Source of the DNA: Trematomus loennbergii | Taxonomy: Eukaryota; Chordata; Actinopteri; Perciformes; Nototheniidae | Direction: 5' to 3' | Length of the DNA stretch: 64,000 nucleotides | Assembly (NCBI GenBank): GCA_012861695.1 | Contig: JAAOOA010000027.1 | Span: 248,001-312,000 of the forward strand | In this document: piece after piece, positions 11,601 through 21,896 of the stretch | How the letters are laid out: the number at the start of each line of letters is the position of its first letter | Numbering within the stretch: the first letter of the stretch is position 1 | Position numbers and translations under genes: made by a program | The notes under the pieces: generated by a model | What the model was told of the DNA's origin: nothing | Databases searched by the model: none | The model's input: only the letters and a program-made list of their open reading frames with translations

Positions 11601-11963
11601 ACTCATCATCTGCAGTATCACCAAGGACATGTATAGCTTTTTAACAGTATCTATCTAGACAATAAAACTGCACTTGGTCCCTAGGATGTGATATCCTTCC
11701 CTACCTCCACCTAACCCGATGATCTTAAACCTTCGTGGAGTCACTTTAGTGGCTAACGTTAACGTGGGTTAGCAAGCTAACAATAGCATTTCTACTTACT
11801 TTTCTGGGTGCCGCCGTGAAAGGTGTCGATTGAAATTCGACGTTGTCCCAGTCTTTTCTTCAATCTTCTGTCCACATAATGTGCATTTTGCGCTGCTCTT
11901 TCCCAATATGGAAACGAAATCTTTGAAAGCATACAGCACGATGCGGGGTGTGTCTCTGGACAT
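8639..11963 (-). CDS. hAT transposase, ZBED-like, three exons, frame intact
   Basis: Minus-strand exons are 11963-11800, 10825-9369 and 9063-8639; their sum is 2046 nt, 681 codons plus stop, with GT-AG introns and matching phases. Exon 1 encodes a BED finger (CTLCGQKIEEKTGTTSNF, then RHLSRRHPEK). Exon 2 holds the RNase H-like core: TADIWSDR with the first catalytic Asp, IITDNASNMRKAF with the second, and CFTHTLQLVIKDGL. A Glu run (encoded by 10142-10172) lies before the third. Exon 3 ends with the hATC dimerisation motif SSAPIERVFSHGGIFMRPHR. Met at 11963 is chosen because upstream codons are in the element's non-coding end. No stop or frameshift is visible, unlike every other long coding region here. 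It could still encode an active protein; a host-domesticated ZBED gene is unlikely because it sits within intact transposon ends. Confidence 0.85.
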
Positions 11964-12063
11964 CTTTAGACTGGTATAGCAGCGGGGGCGCGCCCAGTAT
12001 GTGAACTCGCCTCGCAGGTGCACACGCCAGGACAGAGGACATCAGACTCCAGAGAAAACTTGC

Positions 12064-12290
12064 TCGAGTCCGGCTCCGAGTCATCATTACCTGTGTTCGA
12101 GTCCGAGACCAAGTCCGAGTCACCCAAGAAGTGTCCGAGTCGAGTCCGAGTCCAAGTCATCATTACCTGTGTTAGAGTCCGAGTCGAGTCCAAGTCATCA
12201 TGCACGAGAATTTACGAGTCCAAGTCCGAGTCGCGTCAATCAGTGAGCGAGTCCGAGTCGAGTCACGAGTCCCGAAAATCGGCACTCGAG
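12064..12290 (+). repeat. GAGTC/AAGTC subterminal array, right end of the hAT
   Basis: Same motif and linkers as the left array, including catcattacctgtgtt followed by gagtccgag. Notably the array is in direct rather than inverted orientation relative to the left one. Confidence 0.85.
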
Positions 12291-12303
12291 TACTCCATCT
12301 CTT

Positions 12304-12361
12304 GACTACGGTGGAGAGAGTCAAAAGCTTCAGGTTCCTTGGGGTCCACATCACTGAGGAC
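12304..12361 (+). pseudogene. L2-type LINE, segment 3 (58 bp between two insertions)
   Basis: After the repeated gactacgg the LINE frame continues as ERVKSFRFLGVHITED and is cut again at 12362 by the LTR element. Its continuation is at 17255 (DLTWSLHTTT). Confidence 0.8.
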
Positions 12362-13158
12362 TGTTGGAGCAGAACACCTCTGCTACGCGCCGTTCGTTGG
12401 ATGAGGCTGGATCTCTATTAAATTAAGAAAGGAATTGAAAACACCGGAATCAAAGTTATAACAAATTATCTGAGTTTACTTCTAGTAGGAAACCAAACAC
12501 ATATACAAGTTATACAGAGTACTCGAGCACTCCGGGCTTCAGGTTCGTGATGCGGTTTTACAGGTGACAGACCAGCTTTCAGAAAAGAGAAGTATGGACT
12601 CCAGGTTTATGATGCGGTTTACCGTCTTCTAGCACCAGCTTTCAACAAACCAGAAGCATTTTACACTCAAAAACATCAGTATTTCTATCTATCTTTGGGG
12701 CGGAGATGGGTCATCTCTTCCTTCCCATTTTTCTCCCAAGCGAATCAGAGAGCCCCTGGGGAGGAGCTGTTTAGACTGCTAACCTCCCCCAAGTGTCCTG
12801 ATTGGCTGGATTCGCTTCTGGTGAGGTCAATAGTTCTCACCAGGACTTGAAATTCCAAAGTCCCCTAAGGTCAAAAGTCAACGTTATCTCTCCGTCCCGA
12901 TCTCCCCTCCCTACCTTTTCCAGGGGAGTTATCTCATAAACTTTTCTTTTTCAAACAATTAAACCTTTAGTGCCCCCATAAAAAGAGACCCAAATCTACC
13001 TTAAAACAACATCTGGTGTGTTGAGGTGAAAGGGACAGGGTGTGTATATGACCCAGGAGTGTGATTACTTAAAACAGTTCAAACATGTTCACTAAAATAC
13101 AATTCAAAATAATACATCTTTACTTCAATACAGTTTAGAATCATATCTTCTTACTTCA
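12362..13158 (-). repeat. LTR (3' LTR of the minus-strand element)
   Basis: 797 bp; on the + strand it starts tgttggagcagaacacc and ends cttcttacttca, giving TG...CA edges. It matches 16467-17254 apart from a 10-bp segment (ttatacagag region near 12510) and about six one- or two-base length differences, mostly in homopolymers. I found no clear substitution between the two. Confidence 0.9.
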
Positions 13159-13172
13159 ATCCCTCTTTTGAT
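13159..13172 (-). promoter_or_regulatory. Polypurine tract of the LTR element
   Basis: The minus strand reads gatcaaaagagggat directly before the 3' LTR start (tgaagtaag), as expected for a plus-strand primer. Confidence 0.6.
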
Positions 13173-13719
13173 CTCACCTCACGAGATCAACATATAGCAT
13201 TAGAAACATTACCACTGTCATTCTTTTTTTCTACTGTGTCTGTCCCAACATTTATATAAACCCATCAGAAGCTGGATATAGAGCACTTTAAACCTTTAGG
13301 AACAGTCCACAACAAGAACTTCTTATGACAGTGGAGGGAGAATAAAATATGTCTAAAAAGCAAAGTCCTTGTCAGCTGAGTCATCTTTACTCTTCCCTCA
13401 ATGGTGGAACTGATGAGTCTTAACACACAATGAGCAGATACAAGGCACACAACAACAACAACCACATGTCACTAAAATGGCAATAAAAGTAGCCACAGAA
13501 ATCAGAAAAGACATTATCATACTTTTCCCTCTTTTGGTAACACATAGTACTGTAGAATACAAAATACAAATCCCTTAAATTATGGGATATAAAAATAAAG
13601 TTGAAAGTTCCTCCAAAAATGGATTGTTCAGACAAAGTTCCACACCGGCTATATCAACCTGTTTCAGCGGGAAATGGAGTTCCCTGTGCCGTCTTGGTTT
13701 GCCATGTCTTCGTCCCCCC

Positions 13720-13945
13720 AGCCCGCTGACGGCGGCTTCTGAGGTGCTTGCTAGAGAGATGTGGCCTGATTGTTCTCCCCCGGCCCGCTGATGGCGGCCT
13801 CCGGGTCGATGCTGGAGAGATGTCCCGATCCTCCTCCTCCGGCCCCTCCGGCCCGCTGATGGCGGCTTCCGGGTCGACTGCTGGAGAGACGTCCTGATCC
13901 TCCTCCTCCGGTCTGCTGATGGCGCCTCCTGGGTCGACTGCCTTG
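13720..13945. repeat. Imperfect 60-70-bp tandem repeat
   Basis: Units begin ccgctgatggcggc and contain ggagagatgtcc or a close variant and a ctcctcctccgg string; about three and a half units, differing in length. Confidence 0.75.
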
Positions 13946-13959
13946 ACGAGAGCCAGATC

Positions 13960-14078
13960 TGTTCTGATGTCGTCTAGGGTCCTCGCGACGAGGGCCAACT
14001 CTGTCCTGATGTCGTCTAGGGTCCTCGCGACGAGGGCCAACTCTGTCCTGATGTCGTCTAGGGTCCTCGCAGGTGTTT
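13960..14078. repeat. 42-bp tandem repeat, about 2.8 units
   Basis: The unit tgatgtcgtctagggtcctc followed by gcgacgagggccaactctgt and cc occurs twice exactly and once partly. It keeps the minus-strand frame, adding 14 residues per unit. Confidence 0.9.
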
Positions 14079-14339
14079 TTCCCGACCGCACACTGGCTCC
14101 AGTGGTACCAGTTGTCTCCCTTTCCATCTAGGCGGACGGCATGGGAGGTCCCCTCCAACCAGACGTAATCTGCTGTGTTGGCCTTGTTTTCTCGGGTCCC
14201 CTTTTTAGCGTCAGCAGCCTGTGTGGAGAAGTCTCATACCAAGCCCTTAAGTTGCTGGAAATATGGTTTTGAAATCATCTTTTCTACTTCTTTAGTGTTT
14301 ATTGGCGGCACCAACTAGACTGGAGTGTGGACAAGAGAC

Positions 14340-14460
14340 TATGCAGAAAATAATAAACAAAAATAAAAAAATAAAAAATAAAAAATAAAAATAAAATAAA
14401 ACAAAAATAAAAATAAAACAAAAAAGGAACAAACTAACAAAACAAAAATAACCAAAGCTA
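14340..14460. repeat. A-rich simple sequence
   Basis: A run of aaaat/aaaac units inside the LTR element with no coding content. The surrounding interior (13173-13650 and 14460-15070, 15520-16446) holds no gene that I can support. Confidence 0.85.
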
Positions 14461-15070
14461 GATTATTTTAAATGTATCAATTTCTCTTTAAAGCAACAAA
14501 CAAACCAAAACAAAAAATACCAAAACTAGTATTCTAAATTGATAAATTTCTCCTAAAAACGTAATAATCTCACATACATATTGTCTGATGTATATCCTAT
14601 CCTTTTCCCCCTTTTACTGAAATAGAACGCCGTTAACGGTGTTCTTATCTTCAGAAATATCGAGCCTTATACATCAGTTATTTAATATCAGCTATATATT
14701 TATTATTACTATTACTTATACATCAGGCATTAAATGTCAGCCTTCTTCCATGATTGACCTCGTCTACATTATCTGACTTATATTGATACGTGTCTGTTTG
14801 TATTATTTAATATACTGGGCAATTTATTGATAACTTTTTGAATCTCCCTCTTTTCTTAACAACTGGAGCTATGGCTACTTTGAAATCTGACTTGGTTAAG
14901 AGATGATTTGTTTATTGGTGAGAGGAACACTCTTCCCTCAATGGTGTGGGGGTGGGTAGTCTGGGAGAGTTCCTTACAATCTCCAGATCTTCCTCTCTGT
15001 GTCGAGGCCATAAAACCTTTTAATGGGCTCTGTGGTCTGTTCAGATTTAGATTTTCTTCCTCTCCAGAGG

Positions 15071-15519
15071 TCATGCCTGTCTTTGACCCTGTTTGCTGCT
15101 GTGAGTCTGCAGCACCTCAGGAGCAGAGAAAGGGGGAGATCTCTTCCTAAAAGTGTAAGCCCCACATGAGCAACATAGCAACACATTAAACTCTCCCTGA
15201 CTTGTTTGTAAAGCGTTCTTTAAGGCCTGAATTGAGTCTTCTGTTGTGTAACGGAAAAATCCCATTTCCAAAAAGGGGTCAGTTTAATAGTCCTTATCAT
15301 ATTATCGCTCTGTTTTAGCTCCATATTAGCAGGGTTCACTAACATGGTTGGTTGATCCAGTTTAAGATTTTCAATATCTGCCATTACTATTTCCAACATT
15401 CCTTTTCCCTGAATATCAGGTCTAACAATGTGTTTTCTTTTAGGAGTATTAGATGGGATACTCATAAGTGGCATTTGTGAGCTATTATCTCCGTAGGGTG
15501 GAGGTAGGGTCTCAGACAT
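15071..15519 (-). pseudogene. Possible gag-like remnant of the LTR element
   Basis: A 99-codon frame starting at 15519 has an N-terminal LPPPYG motif, which resembles a PPPY late domain of retroviral Gag, and a Trp-containing end (FWKWDF). A second short frame overlaps it to 15071. Both are broken. The assignment rests on the motif and on position after the primer-binding site and is weak. Confidence 0.35.
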
Positions 15520-16446
15520 TATACCACCTGCTTGTTGCTCTCTGTCTCTATGTCTTCTGCAATTCTTTACCCACAGTTCTTTTTACTGGATTTGTCTCTC
15601 AAGTATTACACAGATTTGACTTAAAAAAAATCACACAGAGCTTTTCATACCTTATCATATTACAGTCAGGCAAATTTTTATAGTGCGATGTTTATTTCAA
15701 CAGATAGCGTGACTTCCAGAAGCAATCTTCTACAATCCCCTCACGGTGATTGCGGCTTCAGGTCAAGAGTTAAAACTCAGTCAACAAAATCTCTTTATCG
15801 TCACGTTTAATGAGCCTGATTATCCCCACAACAGTTTTGTGATGAGATCGGTCGTTCCAAATAATTAGTTGGAGGTCGCGTCTCTCTCCTCCTCTATCAC
15901 CCACCATATAACAATTACAGACATTTTATACATTTAAAGCACCACGAAAGGTAACCGCATTAATCAATCTTATCATGATCTGCGGGGAATTTAACCCTTT
16001 TTTACACCTTTTGCAGCTTTAATAGAAGCACTGCAAGCTAACCGTATTAATCAATGTTATTTTGACTTACGGGGAATTTAACCTATACTTCTTTTACAGC
16101 CTTACAGTTTCGTATTTAGTGAGTGAAGGGCGGGACTAACTACCCGCCTCTCTCAAACACTATTTGCTCTAGGTCCAGGACTGAATACCCTTCTCTAAGC
16201 ACTTCCCCAATATCCCCAACTTGTAATATGTATTGTATTTCCCACCGTGACTAAGAACACTGAGAACGCTGCTGACAACTCTAAATTTTTAGTATAATCA
16301 ATCACAGATTTTTGATAGTCAAAACAGGTGTCTGCTCACCTTTTGTATATGCCATGGTCTTAGTTGTCACCAGTATCTCTGTGTCCTCCCCCTGGACTGG
16401 ATTCTGTCCCCTGGCTGTCGGTGTCCCTTTCTAGAGATCAGCTCAC

Positions 16447-16464
16447 AAACGTCGGGAGTCACCA
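16447..16464 (-). promoter_or_regulatory. Primer-binding site of the LTR element
   Basis: On the minus strand, two bases inside the 5' LTR edge, the sequence is tggtgactcccgacgttt. It begins TGG, the complement of a tRNA CCA end. The priming tRNA was not identified. Confidence 0.7.
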
Positions 16465-16466
16465 CT

Positions 16467-17254
16467 TGTTGGAGCAGAACACCTCTGCTACGCGCCGTTC
16501 GTTGGATGAGGCTGGATCTCTATTAAATTAAGAAAGGAATTGAAAACACCGGAATCAAAGTTATAACAAATTATCTGAGTTTACTTCTAGTAGGAAACCA
16601 ACACATATACAAGTACTCGAGCACTCCGGCTTCAGGTTCGTGATGCGGTTTTACAGGTAGACAGACCAGCTTTCAGAAAAGAGAAGTATGGACTCCAGGT
16701 TTATGATGCGGTTTACCGTCTTCTAGCACCAGCTTTCAACAAACCAGAAGCATTTTACACTCAAAAACATCAGTATTTCTATCTATCTTTGGGCGGAGAT
16801 GGGTCATCTCTTCCTTCCCATTTTTCTCCCAAGCGAATCAGAGAGCCCCTGGGGAGGAGCTGTTTAGACTGCTAACCTCCCCCAAGTGTCCTGATTGGCT
16901 GGATTCGCTTCTGGTGAGGTCAATAGTTTCTCACCAGGACTTGAAATTCCAAAGTCCCCTAAGGTCAAAAGTCAACGTTATCTCTCCGTCCCGATCTCCC
17001 CTCCCTACCTTTTCCAGGGGAGTTATCTCATAAACTTTTCTTTTTCAAACAATTAAACCTTTAGTGCCCCCATAAAAAGAGACCCAAATCTACCTTAAAA
17101 AACAACATCTGGTGTGTTGAGGTGAAAGGGACAGGGTGTGTATATGACCCAGGAGTGTGATTACTTAAAACAGTTCAAACATGTTCACTAAAATACAATT
17201 CAAAATAATACATCTTTACTTCAATACAGTTTAGAATCATATCTTCTTACTTCA
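16467..17254 (-). repeat. LTR (5' LTR of the minus-strand element)
   Basis: 788 bp, partner of 12362-13158, with the same edges. The near absence of substitutions means the insertion is young. Confidence 0.9.
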
Positions 17255-17971
17255 GGACCTGACATGGTCTCTTCACACCACCACCATCACCAAGAAAGCT
17301 CGACAGCGGCTCTTCTTCCTCCGCAGGTTGAGGAGGTTCAAAATGGATTCCAGGATACTCTGCAACTTCTACAGGTGCACCATGAAGAGTATCCTGACTG
17401 GCAGCATGACGGCCTGGTACGGCAGCTGCACCGACCTCGATCGTAAGGCTTTACAGAGGGTGGTGAAAACTGCACAGCACATCACCAGGACGGAGCTGCC
17501 ATCCATGGAGGACCTTTACTCCCAGCGGCTCAGGAAGAAGAATCACTACGGATTATCAAAGACCCCCATCACCCCAGCCACAAACTTTCTTTCTGTTGCC
17601 GTCTGGCAGACGTTACCGCAGCATCCTGGCAAGGACAAGAAGATTCGGAGACAGTTTCTTCCCGAGGGCAGTGAGACTGTTAAAAAATTGAACTTTGAAA
17701 CAACTTCAAAACATTCATCTGCTACTCAGTATTATGTATCTAACACCTAATATATATATATCATTCCAATAACTTGTATATAGACTTGTACTGCACTATT
17801 CACATCATCACTTTATTTTATAACTATTTTTCTTTTTGTATTGCTCTTGCTCTTATTGTTATTATGTTATTATGTTGCATTGTTGGAGAAGCCTGTGACA
17901 TAAGATTTTCAACTACATAATTACTCTGTAGCTATGTCAGATTGACAATAAAGAACCTTGAACCTTGAACC
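17255..17971 (+). pseudogene. L2-type LINE, C-terminal segment and 3' end
   Basis: The frame resumes as DLTWSLHTTTITKKARQRLF with one shift near 17262-17275, then NFYRCTMKSILTGSMTAWYG and RVVKTAQHITRTELPSMEDL, the conserved C-terminus of L2/CR1-group ORF2. A 3' tail follows from about 17750, ending in the short repeat ttgaaccttgaacc typical of L2-clade LINE ends. Together with 5340-5605, 6173-7261 and 12304-12361 it makes one 5'-truncated LINE. Confidence 0.8.
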
Positions 17972-18057
17972 ATTGGCCCTAAGCTATAGAGCGCCACCCA
18001 GCCCAATAGTTCTCTAAGAGCTTAAATACACTGTGTTTTAAAATACAGTCATATGAC

Positions 18058-20489
18058 CAGGGTTAAGTTGGGATTTGATATGTGGGGGGGCTCTGTATGG
18101 AGGTGCGAGAGGGGGGCGGAGGTCGAGGATCTCATTATTTGACCTTCAGGGATATAGGCCTACACTGTGGCCCTAAAGCAATTGCTCCATTATCTGTATC
18201 AAATGCACACATTGATGCCACCAAATGTCACAATAAAAATAGAAAGTACTACAAATAAACTGGAATTAATTTACATCTTAAATTATTAATATATATACAC
18301 AAAAAAAGGTTTACAAATATCCAACCTTCAAATTGCTTTTTTAAATCAACACTGCTCTGCACACTTGCTAAAGAACATTTGTGTGGAAATCTCAATTCAT
18401 TTGTAGGGCTGCGTGAGTATGGCCAAAAGTATGGGAGTAAATCTCACTGTAAACTATTTAATCATCACCAAATTCTGTGTTATTATGACTGATCATAACT
18501 CAGCTTTATGCAGACATACATTTAGCATGGTGTACAGGGCCGGGTTTTGGCATAGGCGGTCGCCTAGGGCGCCAGATCTGGGGGGGAAAAAAACCTTTTT
18601 GACTGTTTGCGCTCATCCTAATTTTCGGCCTTGATGTAACAACATTCATAATTAAGTAATGTAACACCCTTTTCACCCCGGTTACACTTTTCATTTGCCC
18701 TGTACGATGGGCGCTGTAAGTGATGAAAGTGGGGGGTGTTGGCTTATCAGGCGTCCGCAGCTCACAGCCAAAGGGGCGTGGGAGCGAGCAAGAGAGATAA
18801 ATGCAATTTATGTAAACAAATATTTCCAAGGCACTCCTTTATAATTATTTGGATAAACAGGTTTGAAATCATTCCAATGTATACTATAGGACAGTAAACC
18901 AAAAATATCGTTTAAAACTTGAGAGAGATAAAAATATGCATAAATAAATGTTAACTGTAAAATAAGATATGAATGAACAACAAAATAAAATAAGTTACAT
19001 TATTTGTTATTGGCTATGGTAGGTTGTTGGTTATGTTCACATATTTGGTTATTAAAATGTAAACCGATCTTTTTCATATGGTTGTTTAGAGTTGTACCCC
19101 TAGATCTAGTCTCTAGTAATGTGTGCTCAAAGTGCACCAGATTGAAGCATTTTACTTTACATTTTCAAACATTTCTTCCCGGGGGGCATACCCCCGGACC
19201 CCCTACAGGATGTGACGTCACACCCCAATTAAAACATGTTCATACAATACTGAATACATTTGAAGCCTTTTTGATGTATATTACCCATGTCAATAAGTTT
19301 CAGTTTTGTAGTGGTCTTTTGAAGAGATTTTTCATTTATTCTTTATATATTCTATTGTGTATTGCTGGGATACTTTTATCTTTTCTACTGTACGATTGAA
19401 GTAAATGTGGGAAGCGTTTAACAACAGCCATTTACTTCAAAGATTTTTCTCAATGTTATTCTTATTTTTGTTAATCCTGGAAGAATGCCAGAAAAAAAGA
19501 CATTCTCTTCAAGAATAAAAAAAAACATGACATTAGTAATTGTGATAACAAATTAAACAAGTTCTGGGGGGGGGGGGGCTGCGCTGGTAGCTCCGGGAGG
19601 GAAAAAAACCTTTTTGACTGTTTGCGCTCATCCTAATTTTCGGCCTTGATGTAACAACATTCATAATTAAGTAAATGTAACACCCTTTTCACCCCGGTTA
19701 CACTTTTCATTTGCCCTGTACGATGGGCGCTGTAAGTGATGAAAGTGGGGGGTGTTGGCTTATCAGGCGTCCGCAGCTCACAGCCAAAGTGGGCGTGGGA
19801 GCGAGCAAGAGAGATAAATGCAATTTATGTAAACAAATATTTCCAAGGCACTCCTTTATAATTATTTGGATAAACAGGTTTGAAATCATTCCAATGTATA
19901 CTATAGGACAGTAAACCAAAAATATCGTTTAAAACTTGAGAGATATAAAAATATGCATAAATAAATGTTAACTAGGTAAAATAAGATATGAATGAACAAC
20001 AACAAAAAAAGTTACATTTATTTGTTATTGGCTATGGTAGGTTATTGGTTATGTTCACATATTTGGTTATTAAAATGTAAACCGATCTTTTTCATATGGG
20101 TGTCTAGAGTTGTACCCCCTAGATCTAGTCTCTATAGTAATGTGTGCTTAAAGTGCACCAGATTGAAGCATTTTACTTTACATTTTCAAACATTTCTTCA
20201 CACACACACACCGCTGCAGACACTGCGCGAAGGAGCTGCGGTGCTGCAGCTCCTGATCGGAGCAGAGACACACGTTCACTAAGCGGAAAAACTATATCAT
20301 GTCACAGAGATCTGCTATTTTAAAGTAAAGTCAACACATATCGACCCTAAATAAAGTCTATATTAAGAACGAGAGATGGTTTAACATATGGCTTAAACAA
20401 ATGACAAATGAGTGAGGGTGATGACGTCAGAGCATCGTCCTATGTGCCGGGGCTGAGCCCCGGACAGCCCCGGCCCAATTTAACCCCTG
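18058..20489. mobile_element. Non-autonomous hAT element with 8-bp target duplication
   Basis: 2432 bp flanked by catatgac at 18050-18057 and 20490-20497. The ends are inverted: cagggttaagttggg at the left and cccaatttaacccctg at the right. No transposase frame is present. The inside contains a direct duplication of about 590 bp (separate entry) and a segment resembling another hAT end (ggcggtcgcctagggcgcca near 18556). Confidence 0.85.
18586..20199. repeat. Direct duplication of about 590 bp inside the hAT
   Basis: Copy 1 is 18586-19178 and copy 2 is 19611-20199, both running from gaaaaaaacctttttgactg to acattttcaaacatttcttc. They differ by scattered small changes. The 430 bp between them are not repeated. 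Confidence 0.9.
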
Positions 20490-20497
20490 CATATGAC

Positions 20498-21219
20498 CAT
20501 ATTTACAAAAATATAAAACAAAAGTATTTTTGTAATTATGATCATATGACTGTATATCAAATTAGGTAAGAACATTGAAGACTTTCTTAAAATTAGAAAG
20601 TTGCCTTAGGACTGCAGACAGGAATATAGATCCTCTTTAAAACATTTTATTAAGCTGCAATTTGAAAGTGGCTTGGATTAGAATAGCATTGTGATAACAG
20701 AGTGACATTATTGATGGATAGAAAGAGGAAGTAACCCTCTTCTGATCACAGCTTTGAGAGATCGCCGTGACTTCCGTAAATATTAGTCTAAGGCAAAATA
20801 TGGAGAGGTTGTTTATCATACGGATCTATCGTTATCCTGATTTTAAGATCTGTCCAGTGTTTCTGCTTTATTCATTTCATGAGCACCGCTTATAAAATGT
20901 CCCACGATCACATACTTTTGTGTCTCGAGTGCCGGTGTTCTCACACACAAGCATACGCACACTCGCACCAACAAAAACACACACACAAAGCGGAACAAAG
21001 CAGAAACAGAAACATGTATTTTTCTAGGCAAAACACACACTGACTGACTTCATACGGACAATATTTTAACAGTAGGCACTAAATACCCGACTGATACACC
21101 TCACGTCTTCGAGACGTTGCTAAAAACGTTGCAGGAGAACGCCCCCTAAGGCTCTCCCTCACAGAGCTGAACTGACCAATCAGAATCTGGGTCCCGCCTG
21201 CTTCATTTGCATATGGCTG
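20498..21219. other. Stretch without assigned feature
   Basis: AT-rich sequence followed by a more GC-rich stretch near 21100-21215 that contains ccaatcagaatctgggtccc, of a kind often seen near repeated fish elements. I see no gene. Confidence 0.5.
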
Positions 21220-21751
21220 ACTAGTTAACGTGTCGGCCATATGAACGGCAACTAGTTAACTAGTGGATACATATTGCAGCTTACACGTTAACTAGTGAAG
21301 GCAAAATGTTCACTAGTTAACTAGTGAGGTCCAAATTGTCCACTAGATACACTAGTACAATTGTTTTTACCTTACTAGCTAACTAGTTACACACACTTTA
21401 TCTCACTAGTTAACTAGTGAAGCCTTAGAGGAGTCACTAGTAAACTAGTGACACAGATGTTTTTCTTACTAGTTAACTAGTGGAGGGCATTTTTTCTCAC
21501 TAGTCAGGTTCTGTTATGAACATGTTAGACTTTGACCGTACATGTTACACATTTTTCTTACATGTAAGGCTTTCCTTCAACTAGTTTGGCTTTTTTTGCA
21601 CTAGTGAGCAACTGTATGCAACTAGTTAGATATTGATTCAACATGTATGGCTTTTTCCTAAACTAGTGGATATTTTCAGCCCACTAGTTGTGGTTTTCTT
21701 CTCTCTAGTTCAACACAATGACTTACTAGTTGCATGTACTTGTCAACTAGT
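21220..21751. repeat. ACTAGT array 2
   Basis: About 22 copies of actagt in 530 bp plus diverged forms (acatgt at about 21512-21560 and 21640, actaga, ctctagtt). The left half has close pairs (actagttaactagt) separated by about 15-20 bp spacers; the right half has single copies about 22 bp apart. This is the mirror of array 1 at 5018-5319. The outer edge on the minus strand reads cactagttg, the same nine bases as the outer edge of array 1. Confidence 0.9.
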
Positions 21752-21806
21752 GATTCATGTCATAAATCAGATTTTAGAAAAGCGTTTTAGCTAATCTAAA
21801 TTAAAT

Positions 21807-21896
21807 ATGCGGGACATCGTCTCAATTTGCGGGACGCACCAAAAGTCGTGAAAATGCTGTGCAGTACCGCACAAAGCGGGACATCTGGTCACCCTA
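21807..21896 (-). mobile_element. hAT-like terminus (TAGGGTGACCAGATGTCCCGC)
   Basis: On the minus strand the block begins tagggtgaccagatgtcccg, the same end type as the hAT at 28364-30732. The other end was not found. Confidence 0.5.

Larger units (their letters stand above)
7262..12303 (-). mobile_element. Complete hAT (ZBED-type) DNA transposon with 8-bp target duplication
   Basis: A 5042-bp element flanked by gactacgg at 7254-7261 and 12304-12311, an exact 8-bp duplication of LINE sequence, as expected for hAT. Left end: cagtgttgtagt; right end (reverse complement): aagagatggagt; these match at 8 of 12 positions. GAGTC-rich subterminal arrays lie at both ends. The interior carries an uninterrupted three-exon transposase on the minus strand. 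The insertion splits the LINE between INGTT and the following RVKSFRFLGV block, so it is younger than the LINE. Confidence 0.9.
13654..14158 (-). pseudogene. Possible env-like remnant with 14-residue repeats
   Basis: The frame from 14158 begins with a short segment containing DNWYHWSQCAVGKN, which faintly resembles the NWYxW segments of retroviral envelope surface subunits. It passes into three copies of the 14-residue unit RTLDDIRTELALVA (a 42-bp DNA repeat at about 13960-14075) and then acidic, Gly-rich repeats. No transmembrane subunit or fusion peptide is seen. Confidence in the envelope reading is low; the repeats are certain. Confidence 0.3.
12362..17254 (-). mobile_element. Defective endogenous retrovirus-like LTR element
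   Basis: A 4.9-kb element in minus orientation with two near-identical LTRs (17254-16467 is its 5' LTR, 13158-12362 its 3' LTR), 4-bp target duplication ggac (12358-12361 and 17255-17258), a primer-binding site next to the 5' LTR and a purine tract next to the 3' LTR. The 3.3-kb interior has only short gag-like and possible env-like remnants. No reverse transcriptase, integrase or protease frame is seen, so it could move only with help from another element. It interrupts the LINE. Confidence 0.85.

Noticed and set aside
8639..11963. A domesticated host ZBED gene
   Set aside because: The frame lies between hAT ends with an exact 8-bp target duplication inside a LINE, so it is a transposon gene.
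13654..14158. A novel repeat protein of the host
   Set aside because: It sits inside the LTR element between its purine tract and interior, so it belongs to that element.
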